Assembly (NCBI RefSeq): GCF_026626335.1
Contig: NZ_JAPNTZ010000006.1
Span: 372,001 to 436,000 of the forward strand
Length of the DNA: 64,000 nucleotides
DNA from: Paractinoplanes pyxinae
GTDB taxonomy: Bacteria > Actinomycetota > Actinomycetes > Mycobacteriales > Micromonosporaceae
Direction: 5' to 3'
Numbering within the stretch: the first letter of the stretch is position 1; every line of letters begins with the position of its first letter. Under the pieces are notes generated by a model. The model worked only from the letters and a program-made list of their open reading frames with translations. It was not told the DNA's origin and did no database searches. A program made the translations under genes and the position numbers. This document shows positions 7,777 to 16,929 of the stretch, in pieces.

Positions 7777-8509
7777 CGCACGGCAGCCGCGCGTTCTCAT
7801 CCTGGGTGGCACCAGCGAAGCCCGGGCGCTCGCCGGGGCGTTGCGCGGGTACACGGTGATCACGTCACTGGCCGGGCGTACCTCCTCTCCGCTGCTGCCC
7901 GCCGGCGAAGTACGGATCGGCGGTTTCGGTGGGGTCGACGGGCTGGCCGCCTACCTGGCGGCGCAGCGCATCGACGTGGTGGTCGACGCGACGCACCCGT
8001 TCGCGGCCACGATCAGCGCCAACGCGGCCCAGGCGGCGACCCGGGCCGGGGTGCCGCTGGTCGTGCTGCGCCGGCCCGGATGGGTCGAACAGCCCGGCGA
8101 CGTGTGGCATCGGGTGCGCACCCTCGAGGAAGCCGCTGCCTCGCTCACCGGCCGCCGGGTGTTCCTCACGACCGGGCGGCAAGGCATAGCGGCCTTCGCC
8201 GAGGTGGACGCCTGGTTCCTGGCGCGCTCGGTGGAGCCGCCCGAGCCGCCCATGCCGCGCCGGCTCGAGGTGCTGCTCGACCGCGGCCCCTACAGCCTCG
8301 AGGGCGAGCGCCGCCTGCTCGCCGAGCATCGCATCGACGTGCTGGTCAGCAAGGACAGCGGTGGCCCCGATGCCAAGCTGGTGGCGGCCCGCGCACGCGG
8401 CATCCCGGTTGTCATGATCGACCGCCCGCCGGCGGCGGCGACGGCCCACACAGTGGCAACGGTTGCCGAGGCGGTCGAGCGCCTAGAAAGCTTGCTCGGC
8501 AGTCACTGA
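7769..8509 (+). CDS. cobK: Precorrin-6A reductase
   Basis: The 246-residue protein fits CobK/CbiJ, the NADPH-dependent enzyme that reduces precorrin-6A to precorrin-6B, the substrate of CobL. Motifs are LILGGTSEARALA at the N-terminus (dinucleotide binding), VVDATHPFAATISANA (about 70-85), RVFLTTGRQGI and VSKDSGGPDAKLVAAR (about 192-207). It overlaps cobM and is the last gene of the short cobalamin operon. A triplet-repeat tract begins 72 bp after its stop. Confidence 0.93.
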   Translation: MPDARQPRVLILGGTSEARALAGALRGYTVITSLAGRTSSPLLPAGEVRIGGFGGVDGLAAYLAAQRIDVVVDATHPFAATISANAAQAATRAGVPLVVLRRPGWVEQPGDVWHRVRTLEEAAASLTGRRVFLTTGRQGIAAFAEVDAWFLARSVEPPEPPMPRRLEVLLDRGPYSLEGERRLLAEHRIDVLVSKDSGGPDAKLVAARARGIPVVMIDRPPAAATAHTVATVAEAVERLESLLGSH

Positions 8510-8581
8510 TCGTTGGCCAGAGGTAACTCATGGCCAGAATTCTGCTCCGGGGGTACGACAGTTTTGCCTCAGCGGACGGCC

Positions 8582-9007
<426 letters not shown>

Positions 9008-9053
9008 AAAATGGGTGATTCGAGAGTGGTCGCCGGCATGGCTGGAGCCGCGT

Positions 9054-10409
9054 TCAGGCAGACGTTGTGCTCGGCTGTGCGGCGGACCGGGCGCCCAGCC
9101 CGGTCAGGGAGCGGTCGGCCACCACCATGACCAGCAGCAGCGACGCCACGACGATCAGGAAGACGGCCAAGCCGTGCAGGCCGGCCGTGCCGGCCCCGTC
9201 GGCGAAGAAGATGCCGGTGGCGGCGGACGAGACCATGGCGCCCAAATACGTGAAGGTCCGAAGCAGACCGGCCGACGCTCCGATTCGTACGGGATCGGCC
9301 TGGAAGTACACAGCATTCTGGTTGGCCAGCGAGTTCAGCCCCTGGGGCAGACTGCACAGCACTGACAGCAGGATCGGCAGCCAGAGTGGGCTGCTTCCGT
9401 TCAGCAGCAACATCAGCGCGCTGACCACCAGTTGGCCGCCCGCGCCGACCAGCAGCTTGGCTCGGAAGCCGGGGCGCCGCCCGCTGAACGTGGAGACGAC
9501 GATCGCGAGCAGCGACATCGGCAGCAGCACCAGGCCGGCGTGGGTCGGGCTCAGGTTCCGGCCTGCTTCGAGCCACTGCGTGAAACCGTAGAGGTACGCG
9601 TACGCGGCGGTCTGGGCCAGCAGGGCTCGCAGATAGGTGGCGATGAGCGGGCCGTTGCCACCGAAGACCCGCAGGTCGAGGAACGGGTCCGCGGCTCGCA
9701 GCTCCCGCCGCCCGAAGGCCACGCCGAACGCCGCCGCCAGCGCGAGCAGCCACATCTCGCCCAGCGACGGGCTCATCAGGAAGACCATGAGCGCCGTCAG
9801 CATGCCCGCGAACAACCCGATGCCCAGGTAGTCCAGATGCTCCGCGGGCGCAGCCGGCCGCGACCTCAGCAGGCGCCGCCAGCCGAGGATCACGCAGGCC
9901 ACAGCCAGGGGAATGTTCACCGCGAAGATTGCCCGCCACCCGGCCACCCCGATCAGCAGCCCGCCGAGGCTGGGTCCGACCACCACGATCGTCTGGGCCG
10001 ACACCGACAGGGTCGTGAGCACGTTGCGGGGCTTGTCGTCGGCTTGGCGGATCAGGTACATGGCCGCCGGGAACCCCGCGCACGTGCCCAGCCCGAGCAG
10101 CACCCGCGCCACGACCAGCACACCGAGCGACGGCGCGAGCAGGCCGAGCACTCCGGCCACCCCGACCAGCGCGCTGCCGGCCAGATAGAGGGGCAGTGGT
10201 CCGTACCGGTCAACCAGCCGCCCGACCACCGGCTGCCCCGTCGCCGTGGCCAGATAGAGCCCGGAGACGAGCCACGCCGTCTGGGCCGGTTGCGCGTGCA
10301 GGGCCACCCCGATCGGCACCAGGGCCACCGCGATCATCGACGAGTTGATCGGGTTGAGGATCGAGCCGAGCACCATCGGCGCGATCAGCTTGCGGTCGAA
10401 CGACGTCAC
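9054..10409 (-). CDS. MFS drug:H+ antiporter-like transporter
   Basis: The 451-residue product has 12-14 hydrophobic segments and MFS marks: NPINSSMIAVALVPIG in the first helix, then VSGLYLATATGQPVVGRLVDRYG (the loop 2-3 motif, shortened here to GRLVDRYG) and an arginine-rich RVLLGLGTCAGFP stretch typical of helix 4. It probably exports a small toxic compound. I chose GTG 10409, which overlaps the marR stop by 4 bp (GTGA); the frame is open upstream only because of the 21-bp repeats and would give a nonsense Arg/Pro leader. The MarR regulator encoded upstream in the same operon likely controls it. Confidence 0.88.
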   Translation of the reverse strand: MTSFDRKLIAPMVLGSILNPINSSMIAVALVPIGVALHAQPAQTAWLVSGLYLATATGQPVVGRLVDRYGPLPLYLAGSALVGVAGVLGLLAPSLGVLVVARVLLGLGTCAGFPAAMYLIRQADDKPRNVLTTLSVSAQTIVVVGPSLGGLLIGVAGWRAIFAVNIPLAVACVILGWRRLLRSRPAAPAEHLDYLGIGLFAGMLTALMVFLMSPSLGEMWLLALAAAFGVAFGRRELRAADPFLDLRVFGGNGPLIATYLRALLAQTAAYAYLYGFTQWLEAGRNLSPTHAGLVLLPMSLLAIVVSTFSGRRPGFRAKLLVGAGGQLVVSALMLLLNGSSPLWLPILLSVLCSLPQGLNSLANQNAVYFQADPVRIGASAGLLRTFTYLGAMVSSAATGIFFADGAGTAGLHGLAVFLIVVASLLLVMVVADRSLTGLGARSAAQPSTTSA

Positions 10410-10927
10410 CGGTCGCCCCGGCCGTCGAGCCGGTCGCCCCGGCCGTCGAGCCGGTCGCCCCGGCCGTCGAGCCGGTCGCCCCGGCCGTCGAGCCGGTCGC
10501 CCAGGCGGTCGAGCAGGGCCATGGCTTCGATCACCGTACGGCGTTCGGCCTCGGTGAAGTCGTCGGTGAGCCGCCGGGCCAGCCACTCGTCGCGGCTGCG
10601 GCGCGAGACGGCGATCCGCTCGCGCCCAGCGTCGGTCAGTGAGATCAGCTGGCGGCGGCCGTCGCCGGGATCGGGCTGCCGCTGAATGAGACCGTGCTCG
10701 GCGATCGCCGCCAAGGTCGCGGCCATCGACTGGGGCCGCACCTGCTCGGCCGCGGCCAGGTCGCTCATCGAGGCCGGCCCGCCCTTCTCGAGCCGGCTGA
10801 GCACCGAGGTCTGCGACGGCGTCAGATCGCCGAGGGCGGCCACCTCTCGCAGCCGCCGGCGCAGCCGGCTGAACACGACGCGAACGTCGGTGGCGGCGCG
10901 CGCCGCTGACTCCGGGACATCACTCAC
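10406..10927 (-). CDS. MarR-family regulator with repeat-extended C-terminus
   Basis: The 173-residue protein has a MarR winged helix (about 30-115; GDLTPSQTSVLSRLEKGG, then the recognition helix region EQVRPQSMAATLAAI and the wing DGRRQLISLTDAG). It starts at GTG 10927. From about residue 143 the sequence is replaced by the heptad DRLDGRG repeated four times, encoded by four perfect 21-bp repeats that end at the stop codon. The stop overlaps the start of the MFS gene. It probably represses its own operon and perhaps the divergent regulator gene through the inverted repeats before it. Confidence 0.9.
   Translation of the reverse strand: MSDVPESAARAATDVRVVFSRLRRRLREVAALGDLTPSQTSVLSRLEKGGPASMSDLAAAEQVRPQSMAATLAAIAEHGLIQRQPDPGDGRRQLISLTDAGRERIAVSRRSRDEWLARRLTDDFTEAERRTVIEAMALLDRLGDRLDGRGDRLDGRGDRLDGRGDRLDGRGDR
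10411..10494. repeat. Four perfect 21-bp tandem repeats at the marR/MFS junction
   Basis: The unit GGTCGCCCCGGCCGTCGAGCC occurs four times without mismatch (10411, 10432, 10453, 10474), followed at 10495 by a diverged fifth copy. The 21-bp period keeps both marR and the upstream extension of the MFS frame open. Confidence 0.95.
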
Positions 10928-10943
10928 CGATCCACCGTACTTT

Positions 10944-10975
10944 CTTCAGTTAAGACTGACCAGTTTCAACTGAAG
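10944..10975. promoter_or_regulatory. Inverted repeat operator between divergent regulators
   Basis: CTTCAGTT (10944-10951) and AACTGAAG (10968-10975) form a perfect 8-bp inverted repeat with 16 bp between. A smaller nested dyad, TCAGT/ACTGA, lies within it. It sits in the 81 bp between marR and the divergent AraC/GyrI gene and is a plausible MarR operator. Confidence 0.55.
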
Positions 10976-11008
10976 ATCTCGCCGATTCCGAGCAAGAACC
11001 GTCAAGTC

Positions 11009-11938
11009 GTGATGCCGGTCGGCCGGTACCGTCCAGGGGTGTCGTCCGGCGCCCCGGAACTGCTGCAGCTGCTCGCCACCGTGAACTCCCGGCTGAGCGG
11101 CGACGTCTCGCTGTCGGTCCTGGCCCGGTGGGCGCACCGGTCCCGGTTCGATCTGCACCGCCGGTTCGGCCGGTTCGCCGGCGAGACGCCGAAGGCCTAC
11201 ACCACCCGGGTGCGGATCGCCCGGGCCGCGGCCGAGGTGGTCGGCGGCGACCGCCGGATCTCGGCCATCGCGGCCGGCCACGGGTTCGCCAGCCACGAGG
11301 TCTTCACCCGCACCTTCACCCGCCACCTGGGCCGCAGCCCGCTCCGCTACCGCACCCGCGGACTGCACGTCGCCGGACGCCGCGCCGCGGCGGCGCACGC
11401 GGCCACGGTGAGTTCGACGGCGCCGTGCATCAGCCTGTATCGGATCAGCCTCATCGAGAGGAAACCCCCTGTGCCCCTGGACATCTCGGTTCGTGACCTG
11501 CCCACCGTCCACGCCCTCGTGATCCGTCGCCGGGTCACCCGCGACGAGATCGCGACCGCCCTCTCCGAGACCTTGCCGGCGGTGTTCGACTACGCCCAGC
11601 AGAACGGCCTGGCCATCGCCGGGCCGCCGTTCACCCGCTATCCGGAGGTCGGCCTGGGATCGCTGGTCATCGAGGCCGGCATCACCATCGCCGCCCCGCC
11701 GCCGACAGCGCCCACCGACGGCATCGAGGCGCTGGTCATCCCGGCCGGGCAGGCCGCGGTGGCAATCCACCGGGGTTCGTACGACAACCTGTCCGAGTCC
11801 TACCAGCAGATCGAGAAGTGGATGCGCGACCGCGGGCTGTCCGCGGCGGGAGCGCCCTGGGAGACGTACCTGACCGACCCCGGCGACCACCCCGACCCGG
11901 CGACCTGGGAGACGGAGATCGCCCAGCCGGTGCAGTGA
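11009..11938 (+). CDS. AraC-type HTH regulator with GyrI-like effector domain
   Basis: The 309-residue protein has an N-terminal AraC double HTH (about 15-115; RFDLHRRFGRFAGETPKAY and ISAIAAGHGFASHEVFTR) and a C-terminal GyrI-like small-molecule-binding domain (about 150-309; ISVRDLPTVHALVIRR and VIPAGQAAVAIHRGSYDN). This layout is known from Rob- and BmrR-like multidrug sensors. It is divergent from the marR-MFS operon and may sense the same compounds. The start is uncertain: GTG 11009, ATG 11012 and GTG 11039 are all in frame. Confidence 0.85.
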   Translation: MMPVGRYRPGVSSGAPELLQLLATVNSRLSGDVSLSVLARWAHRSRFDLHRRFGRFAGETPKAYTTRVRIARAAAEVVGGDRRISAIAAGHGFASHEVFTRTFTRHLGRSPLRYRTRGLHVAGRRAAAAHAATVSSTAPCISLYRISLIERKPPVPLDISVRDLPTVHALVIRRRVTRDEIATALSETLPAVFDYAQQNGLAIAGPPFTRYPEVGLGSLVIEAGITIAAPPPTAPTDGIEALVIPAGQAAVAIHRGSYDNLSESYQQIEKWMRDRGLSAAGAPWETYLTDPGDHPDPATWETEIAQPVQ

Positions 11939-11949
11939 CCGCCGGCCCC

Positions 11950-12444
11950 TCAGCGACGAAGGGTGAAGCGGCGGTAGTGCGTCGCGGCGCCTTGATATTC
12001 ACCCTGGTCGCCCGGGGCCAGTTCGGTCATGCCGAGGCCTTGGAGGATGCGGATCGACGCCGTGTTGGTGGCCCACGCCTCGGCCCAGATCTCGCTCAAG
12101 GCCATCCGCGTGAAGCCGTGGTCCAGGGCGGCTTGCGCGGCCTGGCGGCCCAGGCCTTTCCCCCAGTGGCGGGAGTCGCCGATCACGAAGCCGAGTTCCC
12201 GCCGCGCCGGCTCGACGCCGTGGAGGTCGACGTAACCGACCAGTTCTCCAGCATGAACGACACCGAGGCGCACGAGTTCAGCCGGCGGCTCGGCGATCAA
12301 CCGGCTCTGGAAGGCCTCGTGCTCGGCCACCGACAGACGCGGCGACCACTCGGCGGCGGCCCGGAACCGTTCGTCCAGCGACCACGAGGCCATCGTGACA
12401 GCGTCCGGCGGCTCGAGCGGCCTGAGGCGGATCACCGGCGACAT
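11950..12444 (-). CDS. GNAT-family N-acetyltransferase (RimJ/RimL type)
   Basis: The 164-residue protein is a GNAT fold acetyltransferase: IRLRPLEPPDAVTMASW at the start, ELGFVIGDSRHWGKGLGRQA (acetyl-CoA-binding loop GKGLGRQA, about 95-102) and WATNTASIRILQGLGM near the end. It resembles the branch that acetylates ribosomal-protein N-termini or small molecules, and the substrate cannot be read. The ATG begins 2 bp after the zwf stop, so the two are one operon. A longer open frame continues upstream inside zwf and is a shadow. Confidence 0.85.
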   Translation of the reverse strand: MSPVIRLRPLEPPDAVTMASWSLDERFRAAAEWSPRLSVAEHEAFQSRLIAEPPAELVRLGVVHAGELVGYVDLHGVEPARRELGFVIGDSRHWGKGLGRQAAQAALDHGFTRMALSEIWAEAWATNTASIRILQGLGMTELAPGDQGEYQGAATHYRRFTLRR

Positions 12445-12446
12445 GG

Positions 12447-13847
12447 CTACTGACCGAGGAGCCAGCGGTGCGGCTCGGCCAGTTTGCGGGCGGCGGCCGG
12501 CCCCCACGAGCCTTGCGCGTAGGGCAGCGGCTTGGGGCGGTCGTCCAGCAGGGGCTCGACGGTCTTCCAGGTGGCGCTGAGGCCGTCGGGACGGGTGAAC
12601 AGGGATCGGTCGCCCAGCAGGACGTCGTGGATAAGGCGGGAGTACGGCGGCAGCGGCACCGCGTCGGGCACCTCTTCCAAGGGCAGGCGCACCGAGCCGT
12701 CCTCGACCTCGAGGGCCACGCCGGGCCGCTTGACCAGCATCGAGAGGTCGATCTTGCCGTTGCCGGCCAGGTCGAACGTCAGCACGTTGGCCTGCTGGGG
12801 CAGGCCGGGCAGCGGGGCCGTCGGCGTCTTGAGCACGAGGCTGACGACCTGCCGGCTGCCGGCCATTCTTTTTCCCGTACGCAGCAGGAACGGCACACCG
12901 CGCCAGCGCGCGTTGTCGATCCAGAGCTTCGCCGCCACGTACGTGTCGGTGGCCGAGCCCCGCTTGACGCCCTTGATCGACTTGTAGCCGGTGTGCTGGC
13001 CCAGCACCACCTCGGCCGGGTCGAGCGGGCGGAACGAGCGGATCACCTTTTCGCGGGCCGACTGCAGATCGGCCGCGTCCAGGCTGGCCGGCGGCTCCAT
13101 GGCCACCTCGGCGGCCACCTGGAACAGGTGCGTGACAAGCATGTCGAGCACCGCGCCGGTGGCGTCGTAGAACTCGGCCCGCTGCTCGACCCCGAGCGTC
13201 TCGGGCACGTCGATCTGCACGCTTTCGATGTGCTCGCGGGTCCACATGGCCGCGAACACCTCGTTGGCGAACCGGGTCACGTGCAGGTTCTGCGTGGCCT
13301 CTTTGCCGAGGAAGTGGTCGATCCGGTAGACCTGCTCCTCGTCGAAGACCCGGTGCACGAGCCGGTTGAGCGAGCGGAATCCGGCCGGGGACGTGCCGAA
13401 CGGCTTCTCGTAGACGACCCGCGCTCCCTCGGCCAGGCCGTGCTCCCCCAGCGCCTTGGTCGTCTCTTCGAAGGCGACGGGCGGAATGGCCAGATAGTGG
13501 ACGAGTTGAGGAGTGCCGCCCAGCTCGGAGCGCGCGGATTCGATGACGTCGAGCAGGCTGCCCGAATCCTCGGTGCGGAAGCCGCCACCGGCGAAGCGCA
13601 GGCGGTCGGCGAACTCTTTCCACGGGCCGTCGCCGGGCGCCGGGCCGAACTCTTCCAGCGCCTTGCGGACGTGGGCTCGGAAGTCCTCGTGCGAGACGTC
13701 GCCCCGGCCGTTGCCGACCAGGATCCACTTGTCGGGCAGCAGGCCCTCGATCGCGAGCGTGTAGAAGGCCGGCAGCACCATCCGCCGGGCCAGGTCGCCG
13801 GTCGCCCCGAAGAGCACGAACACCGTGGGGCCGGGAGTCTTCGCCAT
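12447..13847 (-). CDS. zwf: Glucose-6-phosphate 1-dehydrogenase
   Basis: The 466-residue enzyme oxidises glucose 6-phosphate to 6-phosphogluconolactone with NADP. It shows the N-terminal nucleotide-binding segment FVLFGATGDLARRMVLPA, the active-site signature RIDHFLGKEATQNL (about 175-188) with its catalytic His and Lys, and the substrate-contacting VYEKPFGTS. The ATG at 13847 is preceded by AAGG. The usual actinobacterial neighbours tal, opcA and pgl are absent, so this looks like a second, stand-alone zwf copy. It follows a GlxA-type regulator gene by 29 bp. Confidence 0.93.
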   Translation of the reverse strand: MAKTPGPTVFVLFGATGDLARRMVLPAFYTLAIEGLLPDKWILVGNGRGDVSHEDFRAHVRKALEEFGPAPGDGPWKEFADRLRFAGGGFRTEDSGSLLDVIESARSELGGTPQLVHYLAIPPVAFEETTKALGEHGLAEGARVVYEKPFGTSPAGFRSLNRLVHRVFDEEQVYRIDHFLGKEATQNLHVTRFANEVFAAMWTREHIESVQIDVPETLGVEQRAEFYDATGAVLDMLVTHLFQVAAEVAMEPPASLDAADLQSAREKVIRSFRPLDPAEVVLGQHTGYKSIKGVKRGSATDTYVAAKLWIDNARWRGVPFLLRTGKRMAGSRQVVSLVLKTPTAPLPGLPQQANVLTFDLAGNGKIDLSMLVKRPGVALEVEDGSVRLPLEEVPDAVPLPPYSRLIHDVLLGDRSLFTRPDGLSATWKTVEPLLDDRPKPLPYAQGSWGPAAARKLAEPHRWLLGQ

Positions 13848-13876
13848 GACCAGCCTTTGCCCCTCCGGTCCCGGGC

Positions 13877-14836
13877 TCACACCGGCTGTGACGACCGGAA
13901 CGTGCCCCGGTAGGCCTGAGGCGTCGTCGACAGCCGCTGCGCGAAGTGATGCCGGAGCGTGGCGGCGCTGCCGAACCCCGTACGGTCGGCGATCGCGTCG
14001 ACGCCGAGGCCGGTCTCTTCGAGCAGGTTGCGGGCGAGCAGCATGCGCTGGCTGATCAGCCAGTCGTGCGGGGTGGCGCCGGTCTCGTCGCGGAACTTGC
14101 GGGCGAAGGTGCGCGGCGCCATGTGGGCCAGCTCGGCCATCGTCTCGACCGTGTGCGGCCGGTCGAGGCTGGCCAGCACGGCCGTCAGCACCGGCTGCAG
14201 CGTCTCGCACTGCACGGACTTGAGCGGCGTCTCTATGTACTGCGCCTGGCCGCCCTCGCGGTGCGGCGGCACGACCATGCGCCGGGCCAGCATCGTGGCG
14301 ACCGCCGTGCTGTGCTCCTGCCGGATCAGGTGCAGGCCGGCGTCGATGCTGGCGGCGGTGCCGGCGCTGGTCAGCACGCGGCCGTCCTGCACGTAGAGCA
14401 CGTCGGGGTCGACGATGGCGGCCGGATAGAGCCGGGCCAGGCGGGCCGTGTGCAGCCAGTGGGTGGTGCAGCGGCGGCCGTCGAGCAGGCCGGCCGCACC
14501 GAGGGCGAAGGCGCCGGTGCACACGCTCATCACCCAGGCGCCCCGATCGTGGGCCCGGCGCAGGGCGTCCAGCACGGGCGCGGGCGGCTCGAAGGCCGGA
14601 TTGTCGAAGGGCGCCACCACGACCAGGTCGGCCTCTTCGGCCCGGCTCAGATCATGGCGTACAGAAATGTCGAACCCGGCCCGGCTGGGCACCGGACCGC
14701 CGTCGAGCGAACAGACGGCGAAGTCGTAGGCGGGCAGACCGTCGGCCGTGCGGTCGTAACCGAACAGCTCACACAGCACGCCGAGCTCGAAGACGGCCAC
14801 CTCGGGCAGGGCGATCACGGCCACGTTGCGCAGCAT
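13877..14836 (-). CDS. GlxA-family transcriptional regulator (DJ-1/PfpI + AraC HTH)
   Basis: The product of about 319 residues has an N-terminal DJ-1/PfpI-like domain (NVAVIALPEVAVFELGVL to about 165, with SVCTGAFALGAAGLLDGRR holding the nucleophile-elbow Cys position) and a C-terminal AraC HTH (about 225-315; MAPRTFARKFRDETGATP and IADRTGFGSAATLRHHF). Such regulators sense small metabolites. ATG 14836 fits the family N-terminus best; ATG 14848 is also possible. It lies upstream of zwf on the same strand and may regulate it. Confidence 0.88.
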   Translation of the reverse strand: MLRNVAVIALPEVAVFELGVLCELFGYDRTADGLPAYDFAVCSLDGGPVPSRAGFDISVRHDLSRAEEADLVVVAPFDNPAFEPPAPVLDALRRAHDRGAWVMSVCTGAFALGAAGLLDGRRCTTHWLHTARLARLYPAAIVDPDVLYVQDGRVLTSAGTAASIDAGLHLIRQEHSTAVATMLARRMVVPPHREGGQAQYIETPLKSVQCETLQPVLTAVLASLDRPHTVETMAELAHMAPRTFARKFRDETGATPHDWLISQRMLLARNLLEETGLGVDAIADRTGFGSAATLRHHFAQRLSTTPQAYRGTFRSSQPV

Positions 14837-14928
14837 GTGACGGAGCATACGGCGGGTTGGCAGGATTTTGAAGGTGTCTGGCATCTCTGCCACTGTCGAC
14901 CTTGTACAGCCGGGACGAAACTTTAGTT

Positions 14929-15051
14929 ATGGCTATCGCAATCGCACTCTTCTTCCTGGTCATCCTCGCCTTCTCGATCGCCGGCCGCACCGCCGACACA
15001 CGCGACAGCGCCGACTGGAAGCCCTCAGACGGCGGCTTCCGCCACACGTAG
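14929..15051 (+). CDS. Small single-pass membrane protein, 40 residues
   Basis: ATG 14929 opens a 40-codon frame ending at TAG 15049-15051. Residues 2-19 are a continuous hydrophobic helix (AIAIALFFLVILAFSIAG), followed by a charged tail with ADTRDSADWKPSDGGFRHT. The compact TM-plus-polar-tail design, the codon use (C/G third positions) and a strong hairpin 5 bp after the stop support a real gene. No clear ribosome binding site is visible. Function unknown; such proteins often associate with larger membrane complexes. Confidence 0.6.
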   Translation: MAIAIALFFLVILAFSIAGRTADTRDSADWKPSDGGFRHT

Positions 15052-15055
15052 AAGG

Positions 15056-15086
15056 GGTGGGGCGGCCCGTGCCGAGCCGCCCCACC
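15056..15086. terminator. Hairpin terminator between convergent genes
   Basis: GGTGGGGCGGC (15056-15066) pairs perfectly with GCCGCCCCACC (15076-15086) around a 9-base loop. It lies between the small membrane ORF and the convergent hydrolase gene, so it can act in both directions. There is no T-run, as is common in actinobacteria. Confidence 0.75.
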
Positions 15087-15091
15087 ACCGA

Positions 15092-16756
15092 CTAACCCAG
15101 AATGGAAATCGGACGCGGGGAAACGACCGGCGGCCGCTTCTTACCGGCCCCGGCCGACGACAGCGTCGACGGCGGCGGCAACGGCGTGGTGAACGGCTGC
15201 GCCGCGTCGGTGCAGACCTTGCCGTCCTTCGGCGCCTTACCGGTCAACAGGTAGTTGTCGATCGTCGTGGTGGCGCAGACGCCCGAGCCGTACGCCGTGT
15301 GTCCCCAGTTGTTGCTGGAGAGCAGGCTCGCGTTCGGGGCCAGCCGCCGCGACGACACGGCGCCCTGGTAGTTGGTCGCCGGGTCCCAGAAGTTGCCGAC
15401 GATCAGGAACCGGTTCGCGGTGCGCTTGGTGAACGGCCCGGTGTACGCGTTCGGGTCGCGCACCGTCCAGGTCGAGCTCGCGCACTGGCTGTCGATCCAG
15501 CCCCAGGACCGGCCGAAGTACGGCGCTTCCCGGTCGCGGCGGTCGGTGGCGGCCGGCCACGACTCGGCGCGAGCCGGGTGCTTGCCGTCGGTGCAGATCA
15601 CCGTGCTGGACGCCTCGAACCCGTTCTCGTACGGGAAGTCGTACGCCCGGGCCGCCTTGGCCGCCCGGTAGCGAGCCAGCAGCGGAGCGGTCGAACCGCC
15701 CTCTTGCACCGCGGCCACCTCGGCCGCGATCGCAGTCACCTCGGCGCCCGCGTTCGTGCTGTAGAGCGCGCCGAGGATGGCGCTGACGAACACCGCGTAC
15801 GTGACCTTGACGGTGCCCCCGGCGCCGTCGGGGAAGTCGACCGGGTCGGTCTTGAGGCGGTTGGCCACCTGGGCGAAGTGCTTCACCGGGTTGCCCTCGG
15901 CGAACACGCACTTCGTCTCGCCCGCCTTGTCGCAGCGCTTCAGGATCTCGATCAGCGCCTTGTAGCCGGCGTCGCCGGAGTGCAGCCGCTGGTCGAGGAT
16001 CTGCCGCGAGTTGCCGACCCAGGCGTTGGGGTTGAGCACGCCGTCGACGACGAGCGCCCGGAATCGGGACGGGAACATGTTGGCGTAGTACTGGCCCAGC
16101 GCGCTGCCGTAGCTGAAGCCCAGGTAGGTGAGCTTCTTGTCGCCGACCGCGCGGCGCACCACCTCCATGTCGCGGGCCACCTCGGCCGTGGAGGAGTGGG
16201 CGGTCAGCGGGCGGCCGGTGGTCGAGCAGGCCCGGCCCAGCTTCTTGGAGCCGGCGATGTAGTTGCGTTCCTCGGCGTTGGTCACCGGGAACGGCACGTT
16301 CATCAGATTCAGCACCGCGGTCTGGGCCCGTACGGACGGGAAGCACTTGACCTGCTGGCTGGCCCCGATGCCGCGGGGATCGACGCCGACGACGTCGAAC
16401 CGCTCGAGCAGGGAGTCACTGAGGAACTGGGGCGCGGCCAGCGCGAACTGCGTCGCCGACCCACCCGGCCCGCCCGGGTTGACGAACAGGCTGCCGATCC
16501 GTTTGGCCGGGTTCTTGGCCTTGACCCGGAGCACGGCGATCTCGGTCTTGGGACCCTTGGGCTTGCGGTAGTCGAGCGGCAGTTTGACGGTGGCGCACTC
16601 GGCGATCTCGTAACACTTGTACCAGCCCAGTTTGGGCGTGGGCACCGCGTCGGTCAGGACGCGGGAGCCTCCGGCGGAGGCGGGAGCGGCGGCCAATCCG
16701 GTCAGGACGATTCCGGCCAGCGCCGCGGTCAGTAGTCGGTGCTTCTTCAACGGCAT
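15092..16756 (-). CDS. Secreted alpha/beta hydrolase, tripeptidyl aminopeptidase type
   Basis: The 554-residue product begins with a signal peptide (KKHRLL, hydrophobic core 9-24, cleavage near AAPASA). The mature part is an alpha/beta hydrolase of the SlpD/SlpE/TAP family: VNPGGPGGS oxyanion segment (about 92-100), nucleophile elbow GFSYGS (Ser215), a C-terminal TAP-like domain with NFWDPATN (acid Asp) and NNWGHTAYG (His). It should release tripeptides or hydrolyse esters outside the cell. ATG 16756 has a GAAGG site upstream; an upstream in-frame extension of 40 residues lacks signal-peptide character. Confidence 0.9.
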   Translation of the reverse strand: MPLKKHRLLTAALAGIVLTGLAAAPASAGGSRVLTDAVPTPKLGWYKCYEIAECATVKLPLDYRKPKGPKTEIAVLRVKAKNPAKRIGSLFVNPGGPGGSATQFALAAPQFLSDSLLERFDVVGVDPRGIGASQQVKCFPSVRAQTAVLNLMNVPFPVTNAEERNYIAGSKKLGRACSTTGRPLTAHSSTAEVARDMEVVRRAVGDKKLTYLGFSYGSALGQYYANMFPSRFRALVVDGVLNPNAWVGNSRQILDQRLHSGDAGYKALIEILKRCDKAGETKCVFAEGNPVKHFAQVANRLKTDPVDFPDGAGGTVKVTYAVFVSAILGALYSTNAGAEVTAIAAEVAAVQEGGSTAPLLARYRAAKAARAYDFPYENGFEASSTVICTDGKHPARAESWPAATDRRDREAPYFGRSWGWIDSQCASSTWTVRDPNAYTGPFTKRTANRFLIVGNFWDPATNYQGAVSSRRLAPNASLLSSNNWGHTAYGSGVCATTTIDNYLLTGKAPKDGKVCTDAAQPFTTPLPPPSTLSSAGAGKKRPPVVSPRPISILG

Positions 16757-16929
16757 TCGGGTGACCCTTCTGCAGTTGGGATCGCGGCCCCCCGGCCACG
16801 ACCCCCGGCATTGTAAGAAGTCGATGCACGTACGGGGCCGTCGTCCGGTCCGGGCGTTTTCGCAGAGGTAAGGCACGCAAGGCCCTAGGGGGGTGACATC
16901 CGCGCCGAGCCGTTTGGCACAGTGGACTG

